This document shows, piece by piece, positions 9,806-20,173 of a stretch of 64,000 nucleotides of DNA (positions are counted from its first letter, which is position 1; the number at the start of each line of letters is the position of its first letter). The notes under the pieces were generated by a model, which made no database searches, was not told where the DNA came from, and worked only from the letters and a program-made list of their open reading frames with translations. The DNA comes from Carboxylicivirga mesophila (GTDB taxonomy: Bacteria; Bacteroidota; Bacteroidia; Bacteroidales; Marinilabiliaceae). The DNA is taken from NCBI RefSeq assembly GCF_018271975.1, contig NZ_JAGUCN010000015.1:62001-126000 (forward strand), given 5' to 3'. The position numbers and the translations under genes are program-made.

Positions 9806-10633
9806 ATGCCATTATCATTAAGATATATTATTGTAATTGCCGTTCTGCTTGCAACTATCCTACCCGAATCACATGCACAGCGCAGAAGAAAACCAAAAAT
9901 CTGGGAAGGCTTTAGTGTTACCGGACGTGTTGGTGCCAATCATTTCTTTGGGGATTTGGTTGATGACGGCCGTACCCACCTGTCACTGGGTATAAATGCA
10001 GACAAGGAGCTTAATACCTTCTTAACAGCGAGAGCTTCTATAATGGGTGGAAAAATGAGTGGCACCCAGTACACTACGGGTAATCAAGAAAATGCTTGGT
10101 TTGATAATATCTATACAGAATTTAATGTCGGTGCTACATTTCGGCCACTTAATATCCTATTAGGTTATTACAAGCAAAGAACCATTAATCCATATGTCAT
10201 AGGGCAAATTGGTGCTCTTTATTATAATGCAACAAAGTATTGGGGTGTGTATGGAGGAAATTTTGGTCAGGATTTTGGTTCTGTTTGGAATGAGACATCG
10301 GGTATTACACCAACCTTTTCTGGAGGTTTTGGACTTTCTTTATGGCTCAACTCACAATGGAGTATTAATATTGAAGGCATTGGAACATTCCCTTTTACAG
10401 ATGAACTTGATGCGCATAAAGAATATGAACTTCCAGGTGGCGGTGTTGTGCAAACAGAAGCAAACGACTTCTACTACACCACCTCCATTGGTATAACTTA
10501 CCTGATTGATGATAGTCGTTGGAAGAATGAGCCAAAATATAACAGAAAAGCATATCTCAAGACAAGGTCGCAATACAGGAGTTCCTCTAAGAAAAATCTG
10601 AGATCGATTAACAAGAAACGCAGAAGACGATAA
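9806..10633 (+). CDS. Outer-membrane beta-barrel protein with basic C-terminal tail
   Basis: A 275-residue protein with a signal peptide (hydrophobic IIVIAVLLATILP, cleavage after SHAQ). The mature part alternates like a small 8- to 10-strand barrel, with glycine and aromatic residues, for example GLSLWLNSQWSINIEGIGTFPF and DFYYTTSIGITYLID. It is similar in type to the general outer-membrane beta-barrel families of Bacteroidota. Oddly, the barrel does not end at its last strand: about 35 residues follow that are very rich in Lys and Arg and finish in KKRRRR. A strong terminator follows at 10653-10680. A TTTG-N17-TACATTTT arrangement near 9750-9780 may be its promoter. Its specific function is unknown. 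Confidence 0.7.
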   Translation: MPLSLRYIIVIAVLLATILPESHAQRRRKPKIWEGFSVTGRVGANHFFGDLVDDGRTHLSLGINADKELNTFLTARASIMGGKMSGTQYTTGNQENAWFDNIYTEFNVGATFRPLNILLGYYKQRTINPYVIGQIGALYYNATKYWGVYGGNFGQDFGSVWNETSGITPTFSGGFGLSLWLNSQWSINIEGIGTFPFTDELDAHKEYELPGGGVVQTEANDFYYTTSIGITYLIDDSRWKNEPKYNRKAYLKTRSQYRSSSKKNLRSINKKRRRR

Positions 10634-10652
10634 AAGAATAAATCAAATACAT

Positions 10653-10680
10653 AAAAGAGTTGCAAATGCAACTCTTTTTT
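10653..10680 (+). terminator. Intrinsic terminator after the barrel gene
   Basis: The 10653-10663 and 10668-10678 arms form an 11-bp stem with an AAAT loop, and the T-run overlaps and follows the second arm. Confidence 0.88.
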
Positions 10681-10711
10681 TGTGTATTATACATAGCGAA
10701 CCATAGAAGCC

Positions 10712-12721
10712 ATGGAATTAAAAATAATATCAGATTTTGCTCCTACAGGCGACCAACCTCAGGCCATCGAGCAATTAGTCAAAGGCATAATTGACAATCA
10801 AAAACATCAGGCGCTATTGGGTGTAACAGGTTCCGGGAAGACATTTACAGTCGCCAATGTCATTGAACAAGTCCAACGTCCAACCTTAATTCTTTCACAC
10901 AATAAAACACTGGCAGCACAGCTCTATGGAGAGTTCAAGCAGTTCTTCCCCGATAATGCTGTTGAATATTTCGTTTCCTACTATGACTACTATCAGCCAG
11001 AGGCCTACCTGCCAGTTACAGATACTTATATTGAGAAAGACCTATCGATAAATGATGAGATTGAGAAACTCAGATTAAGTGCAACTTCGGCCCTATTATC
11101 TGGCAGACGAGATGTAATTGTAGTATCTTCTGTTTCTTGCCTATATGGCATCGGAAACCCAGAGGATTTTCATTCTGGCGTCATCACAATCGAGAAAGGC
11201 ATGCAAATCAGCCGAAACGCTTTTTTAAGGCAATTGGTTGATAGTCTTTATTCGCGTAATGAGATATTATTTGAAAGAGGTAACTTCAGAGTTAAAGGCG
11301 ATACGGTTGAAGTGTTCCTGGCTTATGCCGACCATGCTTGCCGGGTTATTTTCTGGGGTGATGATATTGAAGAAATTGAATTCTTCCACCCTGAAAATGG
11401 CAAACGCATAGAATCACTGGATAAACTAAACATTTATCCAGCCAATATTTTTATCACTTCTAAAGAAAGAACTCAACAAGCTATAAGGGAAATACAAGAT
11501 GATCTAACTGAGCATCTGGCTTTCCTGAATGAGAACGGCAAACATCAAGAAGCTAAGCGACTAAACGAACGTGTCAATTACGACCTGGAGATGATACGAG
11601 AGCTAGGCTATTGCCCGGGCATTGAAAACTATTCCAGGTACTTTGACGGACGCAAAGAAGGTACTCGCCCCTTCTGTCTGCTCGACTATTTTCCTGATGA
11701 TTTTCTGATTGTGATTGATGAAAGCCATGTAACCATCCCACAGATCAGAGCCATGTATGGCGGCGATCGTTCACGAAAAGAAAACCTGGTTGAATATGGT
11801 TTTAGGTTACCGGCTGCACTGGATAACCGGCCATTAAAATTTGAGGAATTTGAGTCTCTTATTAATCAGATAATATACGTCAGTGCCACCCCGGCCGACT
11901 ATGAACTGGAACAAACAGAAGGCGTCATTGTAGAGCAACTCATTCGCCCAACCGGGCTTTTAGATCCTGAAATAGAAGTACGCCCAAGCCAAAATCAGAT
12001 TGATGACCTGATTAATGAAATTAACGACCGTATTGAGAAGAATGAACGAATTCTTGTAACCACACTCACCAAGAGAATGGCGGAAGAGCTCAGCAAGTAC
12101 CTCACGCGCCTCTCTATTAAATGCGAGTATATTCATTCGGATGTTGACACACTGGAACGGGTTAAAATTATGGAGAACCTGCGACTGGGTACTTTTGATG
12201 TACTAATCGGCGTTAACTTGTTACGCGAAGGTTTAGACTTACCAGAAGTGTCGCTTGTAGCCATATTAGATGCCGACAAGGAAGGCTTTCTGAGATCCGA
12301 ACGTTCATTAACACAGACGGCAGGTCGTGCTGCCAGAAACCTGAATGGGCGCGTAATAATGTATGCCGACACCATTACCAAAAGCATGAAGGCAACCATG
12401 GATGCCACCCTTTACAGACGTGAAAAACAGCTCAAATACAATGAAATAAACAACATCACACCAAGACAGATAAATAAGCAGCTAACTTCAATAATTGAAT
12501 CGTCGACAAAAGCAAAAGCCTATATCGAACCAGAAGGTACAGATATTGCAGCCGATCCGGTAGTTGAATACATGAGTGCAGACGCCCTCAAGAAGACGAT
12601 TGAAAAGACACATAAAGAAATGCAGAAAGCTGCCAAAGAGCTTGATTTTATAACTGCAGCACAGCACCGCGATGAAATTAAGCGCCTGGAAGATTTAATC
12701 AATAAAAAAGCCCCGAATTAA
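10712..12721 (+). CDS. uvrB: UvrABC excinuclease subunit B
   Basis: Central helicase-like subunit of nucleotide excision repair. It is loaded by UvrA, verifies damage with its beta-hairpin and recruits UvrC. The 669 residues match the family. Visible are Walker A GVTGSGKT (37-44), the beta-hairpin region YYDYYQPEAYLP (about 92-103), the DESH box (336-339), YVSATPADYELEQ (about 389), helicase motif VI QTAGRAARN (about 540), and a C-terminal UVR domain (about 625-665) for UvrC contact. It is a single gene. Its stop codon lies inside the loop of a bidirectional terminator shared with the convergent sigma-factor gene. No LexA-like box was identified. Confidence 0.98.
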   Translation: MELKIISDFAPTGDQPQAIEQLVKGIIDNQKHQALLGVTGSGKTFTVANVIEQVQRPTLILSHNKTLAAQLYGEFKQFFPDNAVEYFVSYYDYYQPEAYLPVTDTYIEKDLSINDEIEKLRLSATSALLSGRRDVIVVSSVSCLYGIGNPEDFHSGVITIEKGMQISRNAFLRQLVDSLYSRNEILFERGNFRVKGDTVEVFLAYADHACRVIFWGDDIEEIEFFHPENGKRIESLDKLNIYPANIFITSKERTQQAIREIQDDLTEHLAFLNENGKHQEAKRLNERVNYDLEMIRELGYCPGIENYSRYFDGRKEGTRPFCLLDYFPDDFLIVIDESHVTIPQIRAMYGGDRSRKENLVEYGFRLPAALDNRPLKFEEFESLINQIIYVSATPADYELEQTEGVIVEQLIRPTGLLDPEIEVRPSQNQIDDLINEINDRIEKNERILVTTLTKRMAEELSKYLTRLSIKCEYIHSDVDTLERVKIMENLRLGTFDVLIGVNLLREGLDLPEVSLVAILDADKEGFLRSERSLTQTAGRAARNLNGRVIMYADTITKSMKATMDATLYRREKQLKYNEINNITPRQINKQLTSIIESSTKAKAYIEPEGTDIAADPVVEYMSADALKKTIEKTHKEMQKAAKELDFITAAQHRDEIKRLEDLINKKAPN

Positions 12722-12733
12722 CTTCGAGGCTTT
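12707..12733. terminator. Bidirectional terminator, uvrB / sigma factor
   Basis: AAAGCC..CGAA (12707-12717) pairs with TTCG.GGCTTT (12723-12733) with one mismatch. The loop contains part of the uvrB stop codon. Confidence 0.75.
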
Positions 12734-12752
12734 CTTTATTTTCAGTTTATTA

Positions 12753-13613
12753 TTATCCTAAATAAGACTTAAGCAGTTTACTTCTGGACGTATGACGTAA
12801 ACGACGGATCGCTTTTTCCTTAATCTGACGCACACGCTCACGAGTCAAACCAAAACGCTCGCCTATTTCTTCCAGTGTCATTTCCTGACACCCTATTCCG
12901 AAAAACAATTTAATAATATCACTCTCACGTTCAGTCAGGGTAGCTAATGCTCTCTCAATTTCACGAGCCAGTGATTCATTAATTAACGTTTTATCAGCAT
13001 TAGGTGAATCACTGTTAACCAACACATCCAAAAGGCTATTATCTTCACCTTCAACAAATGGTGCATCTACGGAAATATGACGCCCCGACACACGCATAGT
13101 ATCAGCTACCTTTTCAGGAGGCAGTTCTAACTTATCTGCCAATTCTTCTGGCGAAGGTTTACGCTCGTTTTCCTGCTCAAATTTCGAGTAAGCTTTATTA
13201 ATTTTATTTAATGAGCCCACCTGATTAAGTGGCAAACGCACAATACGAGACTGCTCCGCAAGAGCCTGTAAGATAGATTGTCTAATCCACCAAACCGCAT
13301 AAGAAATGAACTTAAAACCGCGCGTCTCATCAAACTTTTCAGCAGCCTTAATCAGTCCCAGGTTACCTTCATTAATCAAGTCAGGTAGACTTAATCCTTG
13401 ATTTTGGTACTGTTTAGCTACCGAAACAACAAAACGCAGGTTAGCTCTGGTCAATTTTTCCAAAGCAATTTGATCACCTTTCTTTATTCGCTGAGCTAAC
13501 TCTACTTCTTCTTCTACAGATATCAATTCTTCACGACCGATTTCCTGTAAATACTTATCTAGAGATGCGCTTTCGCGGTTAGTAATCGACTTAGTTATCT
13601 TGAGTTGTCTCAT
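12753..13613 (-). CDS. rpoD: Primary (group 1) RNA polymerase sigma factor
   Basis: A 286-residue sigma-70 protein of the Bacteroidota primary type, lacking the acidic region 1.1 of the E. coli protein. Region 1.2 ([14 protein letters not shown]), region 2 ([30 protein letters not shown], then [13 protein letters not shown] for -10 melting), region 3 ([13 protein letters not shown]) and region 4 ([19 protein letters not shown] helix-turn-helix) are all present. This class reads TTTG/TAnnTTTG promoters, which are seen all over this window. Its own promoter fits: complement TACTTTTG (13636-13643) with a TTG 20 bases further up (13664-13666). It is convergent with uvrB. Confidence 0.96.
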   Translation of the reverse strand: MRQLKITKSITNRESASLDKYLQEIGREELISVEEEVELAQRIKKGDQIALEKLTRANLRFVVSVAKQYQNQGLSLPDLINEGNLGLIKAAEKFDETRGFKFISYAVWWIRQSILQALAEQSRIVRLPLNQVGSLNKINKAYSKFEQENERKPSPEELADKLELPPEKVADTMRVSGRHISVDAPFVEGEDNSLLDVLVNSDSPNADKTLINESLAREIERALATLTERESDIIKLFFGIGCQEMTLEEIGERFGLTRERVRQIKEKAIRRLRHTSRSKLLKSYLG

Positions 13614-13635
13614 ATTCCTTAAAAAAATTTCGGCA

Positions 13636-13666
13636 CAAAAGTACTACAATTTCGTTATTTTTCCAA
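13636..13666 (-). promoter_or_regulatory. Promoter of the primary sigma factor gene
   Basis: On the minus strand TTG (13664-13666), 20 bases, then TACTTTTG (13636-13643). This is a good match to the Bacteroidota -33/-7 consensus, 22 bases before the ATG. Confidence 0.7.
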
Positions 13667-13693
13667 CCAATAATGCCCTTTGACGAAACATTT

Positions 13694-15169
13694 TTAGTCA
13701 TTAAGGTTAACAGCATAGTATACTACCCGTCCATTTGGATAAACACCTGTCAGAAACAAACCATCTTTTGCTTTCTCTACTGCTGCCTTAAAATCGTCAA
13801 TACTTTTAATGGGTGTATCGTTTACTTTTGTAATAATATAGCCATTTTTCACACCACTTTTACGTAAGCTTTCATTGCCGACTTCTACCACCTGAATGCC
13901 ATACCTCACACCTAGTCGCCTTAAGTCATTGGCAGACACGGGCTCTAAGGCAGCTCCTAATGTTTCATCAATTTTACTGGAAGAAATAATACCGGTTGTT
14001 CCGCGTATATTACGTAAAGTTACCTCAAAAGGTTTCTGTTTACCATCGCGTAATGCAATAATATTCACTTTTTCACCAGGACGATGCATACTCACACGCT
14101 CTTGCAATTCAGGCACTGAGTTTACATCTTCACCATTTACTGATAAAATAATGTCTCCTGCTTTCAGTCCGGCTTCCTCAGCACCACCATCCGGCGCAAC
14201 ACTTCCGATAAACACCCCTTGTATCTTTTCTATTTTTACTCCTAACTCATCAGCCAGTTCTTCAGGCACATTACTAACTTCAATAATACTTACACCAAGT
14301 AAGCCTCGCTGCACCTCTCCGAATTCCATCAAATCAGCTACTACCTTCTTTGCTATCGTGACAGGCACAGCAAACGAATAGCCTGTAAAAGAGCCTGTTC
14401 TTGATGCAATAGCGGTATTTATACCAACCAATTCACCTCGCTGGTTAACCAGCGCGCCTCCACTATTACCAGGATTAACAGCTGCATCTGTTTGAATAAA
14501 AGACTCAACCCCAAGCGTTTGGTTTTGATTGGCAATTATATTAATACTTCTGGCCTTGGCACTAACAATACCTGCAGTAACTGTAGAAGTTAAGTTAAAA
14601 GGATTACCTACGGCCAATACCCATTCACCTACCTTAAGTTCATCAGAATCGCCATAAGGCACAAATGGTAACTCCTCTGCTTCAACTTTAATCAAGGCAA
14701 TATCTGAAGTTGGATCAGCCCCTACCAATGTGGCCGAAAAAGTGCGCTTATCGTTTAAGGTAACTTCAATTTCATCTGCATTATCAATCACATGGTTATT
14801 GGTAACAATGTAACCATCTGTCGTTAATATTACTCCCGAACCAGCACCCATCACCGGCTGCTGTGGTTGACGATACCCGCTTCCGGGCCCAAAAAAGAAA
14901 TCATAAAACGGATTGCCAGAATAGTAATCTTTACCCCTGCTGCGCGTTTTAACGTGCACAACCGCATGAACACTTCTCTCCGCAGCTGTAGTTAAATCGG
15001 GTAATGACGCCTGCACTGTGTTGGCGGTCAGCTGCCCAATAGCAGGCACTTCCTCTTTAATTGTGATAACTTTAGGTTCGCTTTTTACAATATGCGAGTA
15101 TACATAAACGCCAGTAACAGCGCTTATCACTGCAATGGCAAATGTGTAAAATACTTTTTTTGCATTCAT
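13694..15169 (-). CDS. Periplasmic HtrA/Deg serine protease-chaperone
   Basis: Trypsin-like envelope quality-control protease of 491 residues. An N-terminal hydrophobic segment (about 8-26) serves as signal peptide or anchor. The protease domain has the triad His126 (NNHVID), Asp156 (SDIALI) and Ser236 (GNSGGAL), followed by two PDZ domains (about 280-370 and 405-490; GLKAGDIILSVNGEDV and GVKNGYIITKVNDTPI). The order matches DegP/DegQ. It degrades or refolds misfolded exported proteins. It lies 80 bases downstream of the sigma-factor start, in the same direction and upstream of that gene in transcription. The 265-base divergent region to dapF shows no clear minus-strand TAnnTTTG, so it may depend on an alternative sigma factor; that is inference. 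Confidence 0.95.
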   Translation of the reverse strand: MNAKKVFYTFAIAVISAVTGVYVYSHIVKSEPKVITIKEEVPAIGQLTANTVQASLPDLTTAAERSVHAVVHVKTRSRGKDYYSGNPFYDFFFGPGSGYRQPQQPVMGAGSGVILTTDGYIVTNNHVIDNADEIEVTLNDKRTFSATLVGADPTSDIALIKVEAEELPFVPYGDSDELKVGEWVLAVGNPFNLTSTVTAGIVSAKARSINIIANQNQTLGVESFIQTDAAVNPGNSGGALVNQRGELVGINTAIASRTGSFTGYSFAVPVTIAKKVVADLMEFGEVQRGLLGVSIIEVSNVPEELADELGVKIEKIQGVFIGSVAPDGGAEEAGLKAGDIILSVNGEDVNSVPELQERVSMHRPGEKVNIIALRDGKQKPFEVTLRNIRGTTGIISSSKIDETLGAALEPVSANDLRRLGVRYGIQVVEVGNESLRKSGVKNGYIITKVNDTPIKSIDDFKAAVEKAKDGLFLTGVYPNGRVVYYAVNLND

Positions 15170-15369
15170 ATCTCTTACCTTTTTAAAAGTTATTGTTAGG
15201 TTTACAACAACGTTGAGCTGTATAAGACAACGCTGCGATTTAACAAATTTTATATCTCAACACTGTTAAGATACGAAAAGTGTTAGTTCAAAAATTATTC
15301 CGATAAGCGACTTTAACTTGACCTTAACGTTTTTTTGCCAATCATTAAGGAAGTTCTGCCATATCAGCG

Positions 15370-15377
15370 TATTTTTG
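15370..15377 (+). promoter_or_regulatory. Putative -7 element of dapF
   Basis: TATTTTTG matches TAnnTTTG 57 bases before the dapF ATG. Confidence 0.45.
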
Positions 15378-15434
15378 TAAGCAAAACAAGACGTTTTGTC
15401 TTTTGTTTAATCTTTATAGCGACAACATTTCACA

Positions 15435-16223
15435 ATGAAGAACATTCACTTCCATAAATATCAGGGTGCAGGCAATGATTTTATCATTATTGATAACCGC
15501 AAAGGCACATTTGATGGTAATGACACCACTCTTATTGAACACTTGTGTAACCGCCGCTTTGGCATTGGCGGCGATGGATTAATGCTATTGGAAAACCATC
15601 CTATCCATGATTTTACCATGCGCTACTTCAACAGCGACGGTGGAGAAGCTTCCATGTGTGGTAATGGCGGACGCTGCATTGCTGCTTTTGCCGTTCACAA
15701 AGGTGTTGTCTCAAATCCAGATAAGTTCAGTTTCATGGCCGTAGATGGCGAACACCTGGCGCAATACAAAAGCGGTATTGTTAATTTAAAAATGATCGAT
15801 GTCAATAGTGTTAATGAGGAAGATAAGTTTACTTTTCTGAATACTGGCTCACCACATCATGTATGTTTCGTTGATGATGTGACAAAAACAGATGTATACA
15901 ACGAAGGCAAAAACATTCGTTACTCCGAGCGTTACCAACCAGATGGCACTAATGTTAATTTTGTACAATTCAAGACTGGTAATAAAATTAAAGTGCGTAC
16001 TTATGAAAGAGGCGTTGAAGACGAAACGCTGGCTTGCGGTACAGGTGTTGTAGCAAGTGCCATATCAGCACACCTTAAAAAACCATCATTCAGCGAATTT
16101 GACATTGAAGTAATGGGAGGTAAACTCAAAGTATGCTTTGAACCCGATAGTGAAGGTGGATTTAAAAATGTTTGGCTGGAAGGCCCCGCAACTTTTGTAT
16201 TTGAAGGAACCATTGAAATATAG
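15435..16223 (+). CDS. dapF: Diaminopimelate epimerase
   Basis: Cofactor-independent epimerase making meso-diaminopimelate from the LL form for lysine and peptidoglycan. The 262 residues include both catalytic cysteines, Cys75 in SMCGNGGRC and Cys201 in ACGTGVVAS, as well as the N-terminal KYQGAGNDFI motif. It is cytosolic. In many Bacteroidota dapF sits beside an LL-DAP aminotransferase; here it is a single gene, though aspartate-family aminotransferases occur elsewhere in the window. It ends at a perfect bidirectional terminator shared with gyrB (16231-16257). Confidence 0.97.
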   Translation: MKNIHFHKYQGAGNDFIIIDNRKGTFDGNDTTLIEHLCNRRFGIGGDGLMLLENHPIHDFTMRYFNSDGGEASMCGNGGRCIAAFAVHKGVVSNPDKFSFMAVDGEHLAQYKSGIVNLKMIDVNSVNEEDKFTFLNTGSPHHVCFVDDVTKTDVYNEGKNIRYSERYQPDGTNVNFVQFKTGNKIKVRTYERGVEDETLACGTGVVASAISAHLKKPSFSEFDIEVMGGKLKVCFEPDSEGGFKNVWLEGPATFVFEGTIEI

Positions 16224-16230
16224 AAAACAA

Positions 16231-16257
16231 AAAAAGAGCTCTTAAAGAGCTCTTTTT
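16231..16257. terminator. Bidirectional terminator, dapF / gyrB
   Basis: AAAAAGAGCTC (16231-16241) pairs with GAGCTCTTTTT (16247-16257), an 11-bp stem and 5-base loop with A- and T-runs on both sides. Confidence 0.88.
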
Positions 16258-16277
16258 TAATATAATATTACGAAGGT

Positions 16278-18286
<2,009 letters not shown>

Positions 18287-18314
18287 AGATTCACCCTCCC
18301 TGTGGAGAGACTCA

Positions 18315-18322
18315 CAAATATA
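18315..18322 (-). promoter_or_regulatory. Putative -7 element of gyrB
   Basis: The complement reads TATATTTG, a TAnnTTTG match 72 bases before the gyrB ATG and upstream of the leader hairpin. The -33 position is poor. Confidence 0.45.
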
Positions 18323-18403
18323 GCAAAAATCACCATTTATACCGCCTATAAATGATGATTTTTGCAAGCTTTTAATCTTTGAACCAAACCGATTCAAATC
18401 ATC

Positions 18404-20170
18404 TTAAAATGAGAATATTACCCCGGCTTTGGCGTTCAATCCCTGCATGGGGTATCCGTTCCATTTATAATATTTTGCTGCAGCCATATTATTCACAGAA
18501 GCCCAGAACGACCATTGCTTACTGAAATAATATTCAGCCCCTAAATTAACATCTACAATTCCTTTTAATTGCTTAAGTCCTGAATCGCTTGTAACATCAT
18601 ATGCCCACCTTTCTCCATAGTAGCTAATTCCGGCATTTACATAGAGGTTTTCAACAACATTCACGTTCCCCTCAAGTCCTAATTCAACTTCTGGTTTATG
18701 CCATGCTTTCTCCTGACTATCCAGACTCCAGCCGTAATAAGCTCCGCGCAACAAAAACTCCATGGTTTGCTTTGGCTTATACAGCAGTTCACCTTTTACA
18801 GTCAACAGTTCACCATCATCATAAACTACATCGAACATATTGGAATAATGCAAAACATTCAGCGGCTCAGCACCTTCCTCAGGTGTTGTATAAGTTTTAT
18901 TTACCCAGAAATGCTCATTATTAAAGATACCATATTCAATACCTGCCGAAAAAGAGGTTGATGAACTGAAATTACCTTTGATGCCTGCCAACAGATTGAG
19001 TCCATAAACTGATGAGCGTACATTTACATCTGCTGAAGCGAATGCATTTTCATATAGCATTGTGGCATAATCATTCGCATTGACCCTTCCATTTATTCCG
19101 CCATAAACTGTAACAATACCTTCCACAACTGTCAGTTCACCCATCACATCAGGCGTTAAATAAAATTCATCGCCTTCGGTATCAATAAGACCAGCCACCA
19201 ACAAACCAACTTTAAGCCTGGCTCTGTCAAAATTAAAAGCAACAGAAGGATTTACACTTATTAATAACTGCGAACGCTCATCAAAAGTGTACATTGGCCC
19301 GATTGAATCAGGAACACTGGTTTTATAGCTTTCTATTCCACCATTTAAATCCAATGCCAAATCGCCAATTGGCTGATAGAGTTTCCCTCCCAGTTTAACA
19401 CCAAACTGATTCACACCGGTAAGATTACCAAACGTGTTAATACCAGCATATGCCTGATACCTCATCTTTCGCTCATCTACTACATTATTGCTCAAACCAA
19501 CAGTTGCCTGAAATTGGGATAACCGTTGCTCAACATCGGGTATAAACTGATATCCAGACGCTAACTCTCCATTAGGCAACCAATAAGCATCATCACCCAT
19601 TAGCGTTTGATAGCCGTAATATTCATACATGTTGTGGTCAAAGCTCATGTCAACACTAAGCGTTTTATCATCAAAGAAATGCTTGAAATCAGCTATTGCC
19701 CATGTATCATGAAATGGTGCATCAACACTATTATCATCCTCAAGCGTTATATTTCCAAGGGAAGTTACATGCCCGGCATTTAATCCCAGCACATATTTTT
19801 CATTCTCCAGAATATTATATCCCAACTCAGCTAGGATAGTAGAATAATTTCCTACACCTCCTTTAAGGTAAGACTTATGCAGATACTCTTTACGAGAGGT
19901 ATTTATCTTAGCAGCAGCAATGGGGGTTGGCTGGTAATTTGTGGCCACTGAGGTGCTTAATATACGGTAATTAAATTGTGGTTTGGTATAGCTAGAATCA
20001 GCCAATACAGGCATATAGTTGACTTTATAGGCATCAGACACGGTTGGCGTATATTCTTTTACCACCTTAACATCCTGATTAATTTCCTCCTGAGCTAATG
20101 CCACGTGACCATTAAGCAGCACCAAACTAAAACAAACTAAAAGTATATGTAAATATTTCATCGTACGCAT
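18404..20170 (-). CDS. Outer-membrane beta-barrel protein paired with a TPR protein
   Basis: A 588-residue protein starting at Met1 or Met4, with a signal peptide (LHILLVCFSLVLLNGHVALAQ region). A short N-terminal linker (VVKEYTPTVSDAYKVNYMP) is followed by some 450 residues of alternating beta strands, ending in the typical outer-membrane terminus VIFSF. It resembles the barrel part of TonB-dependent receptors, but I see no plug domain and no TonB box. The start codon lies 3 bases after the stop of the large TPR gene, so the two are certainly co-transcribed. An envelope assembly or transport role with the TPR protein is inferred; the substrate is unknown. Confidence 0.75.
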   Translation of the reverse strand: MRTMKYLHILLVCFSLVLLNGHVALAQEEINQDVKVVKEYTPTVSDAYKVNYMPVLADSSYTKPQFNYRILSTSVATNYQPTPIAAAKINTSRKEYLHKSYLKGGVGNYSTILAELGYNILENEKYVLGLNAGHVTSLGNITLEDDNSVDAPFHDTWAIADFKHFFDDKTLSVDMSFDHNMYEYYGYQTLMGDDAYWLPNGELASGYQFIPDVEQRLSQFQATVGLSNNVVDERKMRYQAYAGINTFGNLTGVNQFGVKLGGKLYQPIGDLALDLNGGIESYKTSVPDSIGPMYTFDERSQLLISVNPSVAFNFDRARLKVGLLVAGLIDTEGDEFYLTPDVMGELTVVEGIVTVYGGINGRVNANDYATMLYENAFASADVNVRSSVYGLNLLAGIKGNFSSSTSFSAGIEYGIFNNEHFWVNKTYTTPEEGAEPLNVLHYSNMFDVVYDDGELLTVKGELLYKPKQTMEFLLRGAYYGWSLDSQEKAWHKPEVELGLEGNVNVVENLYVNAGISYYGERWAYDVTSDSGLKQLKGIVDVNLGAEYYFSKQWSFWASVNNMAAAKYYKWNGYPMQGLNAKAGVIFSF

Positions 20171-20173
20171 TAA

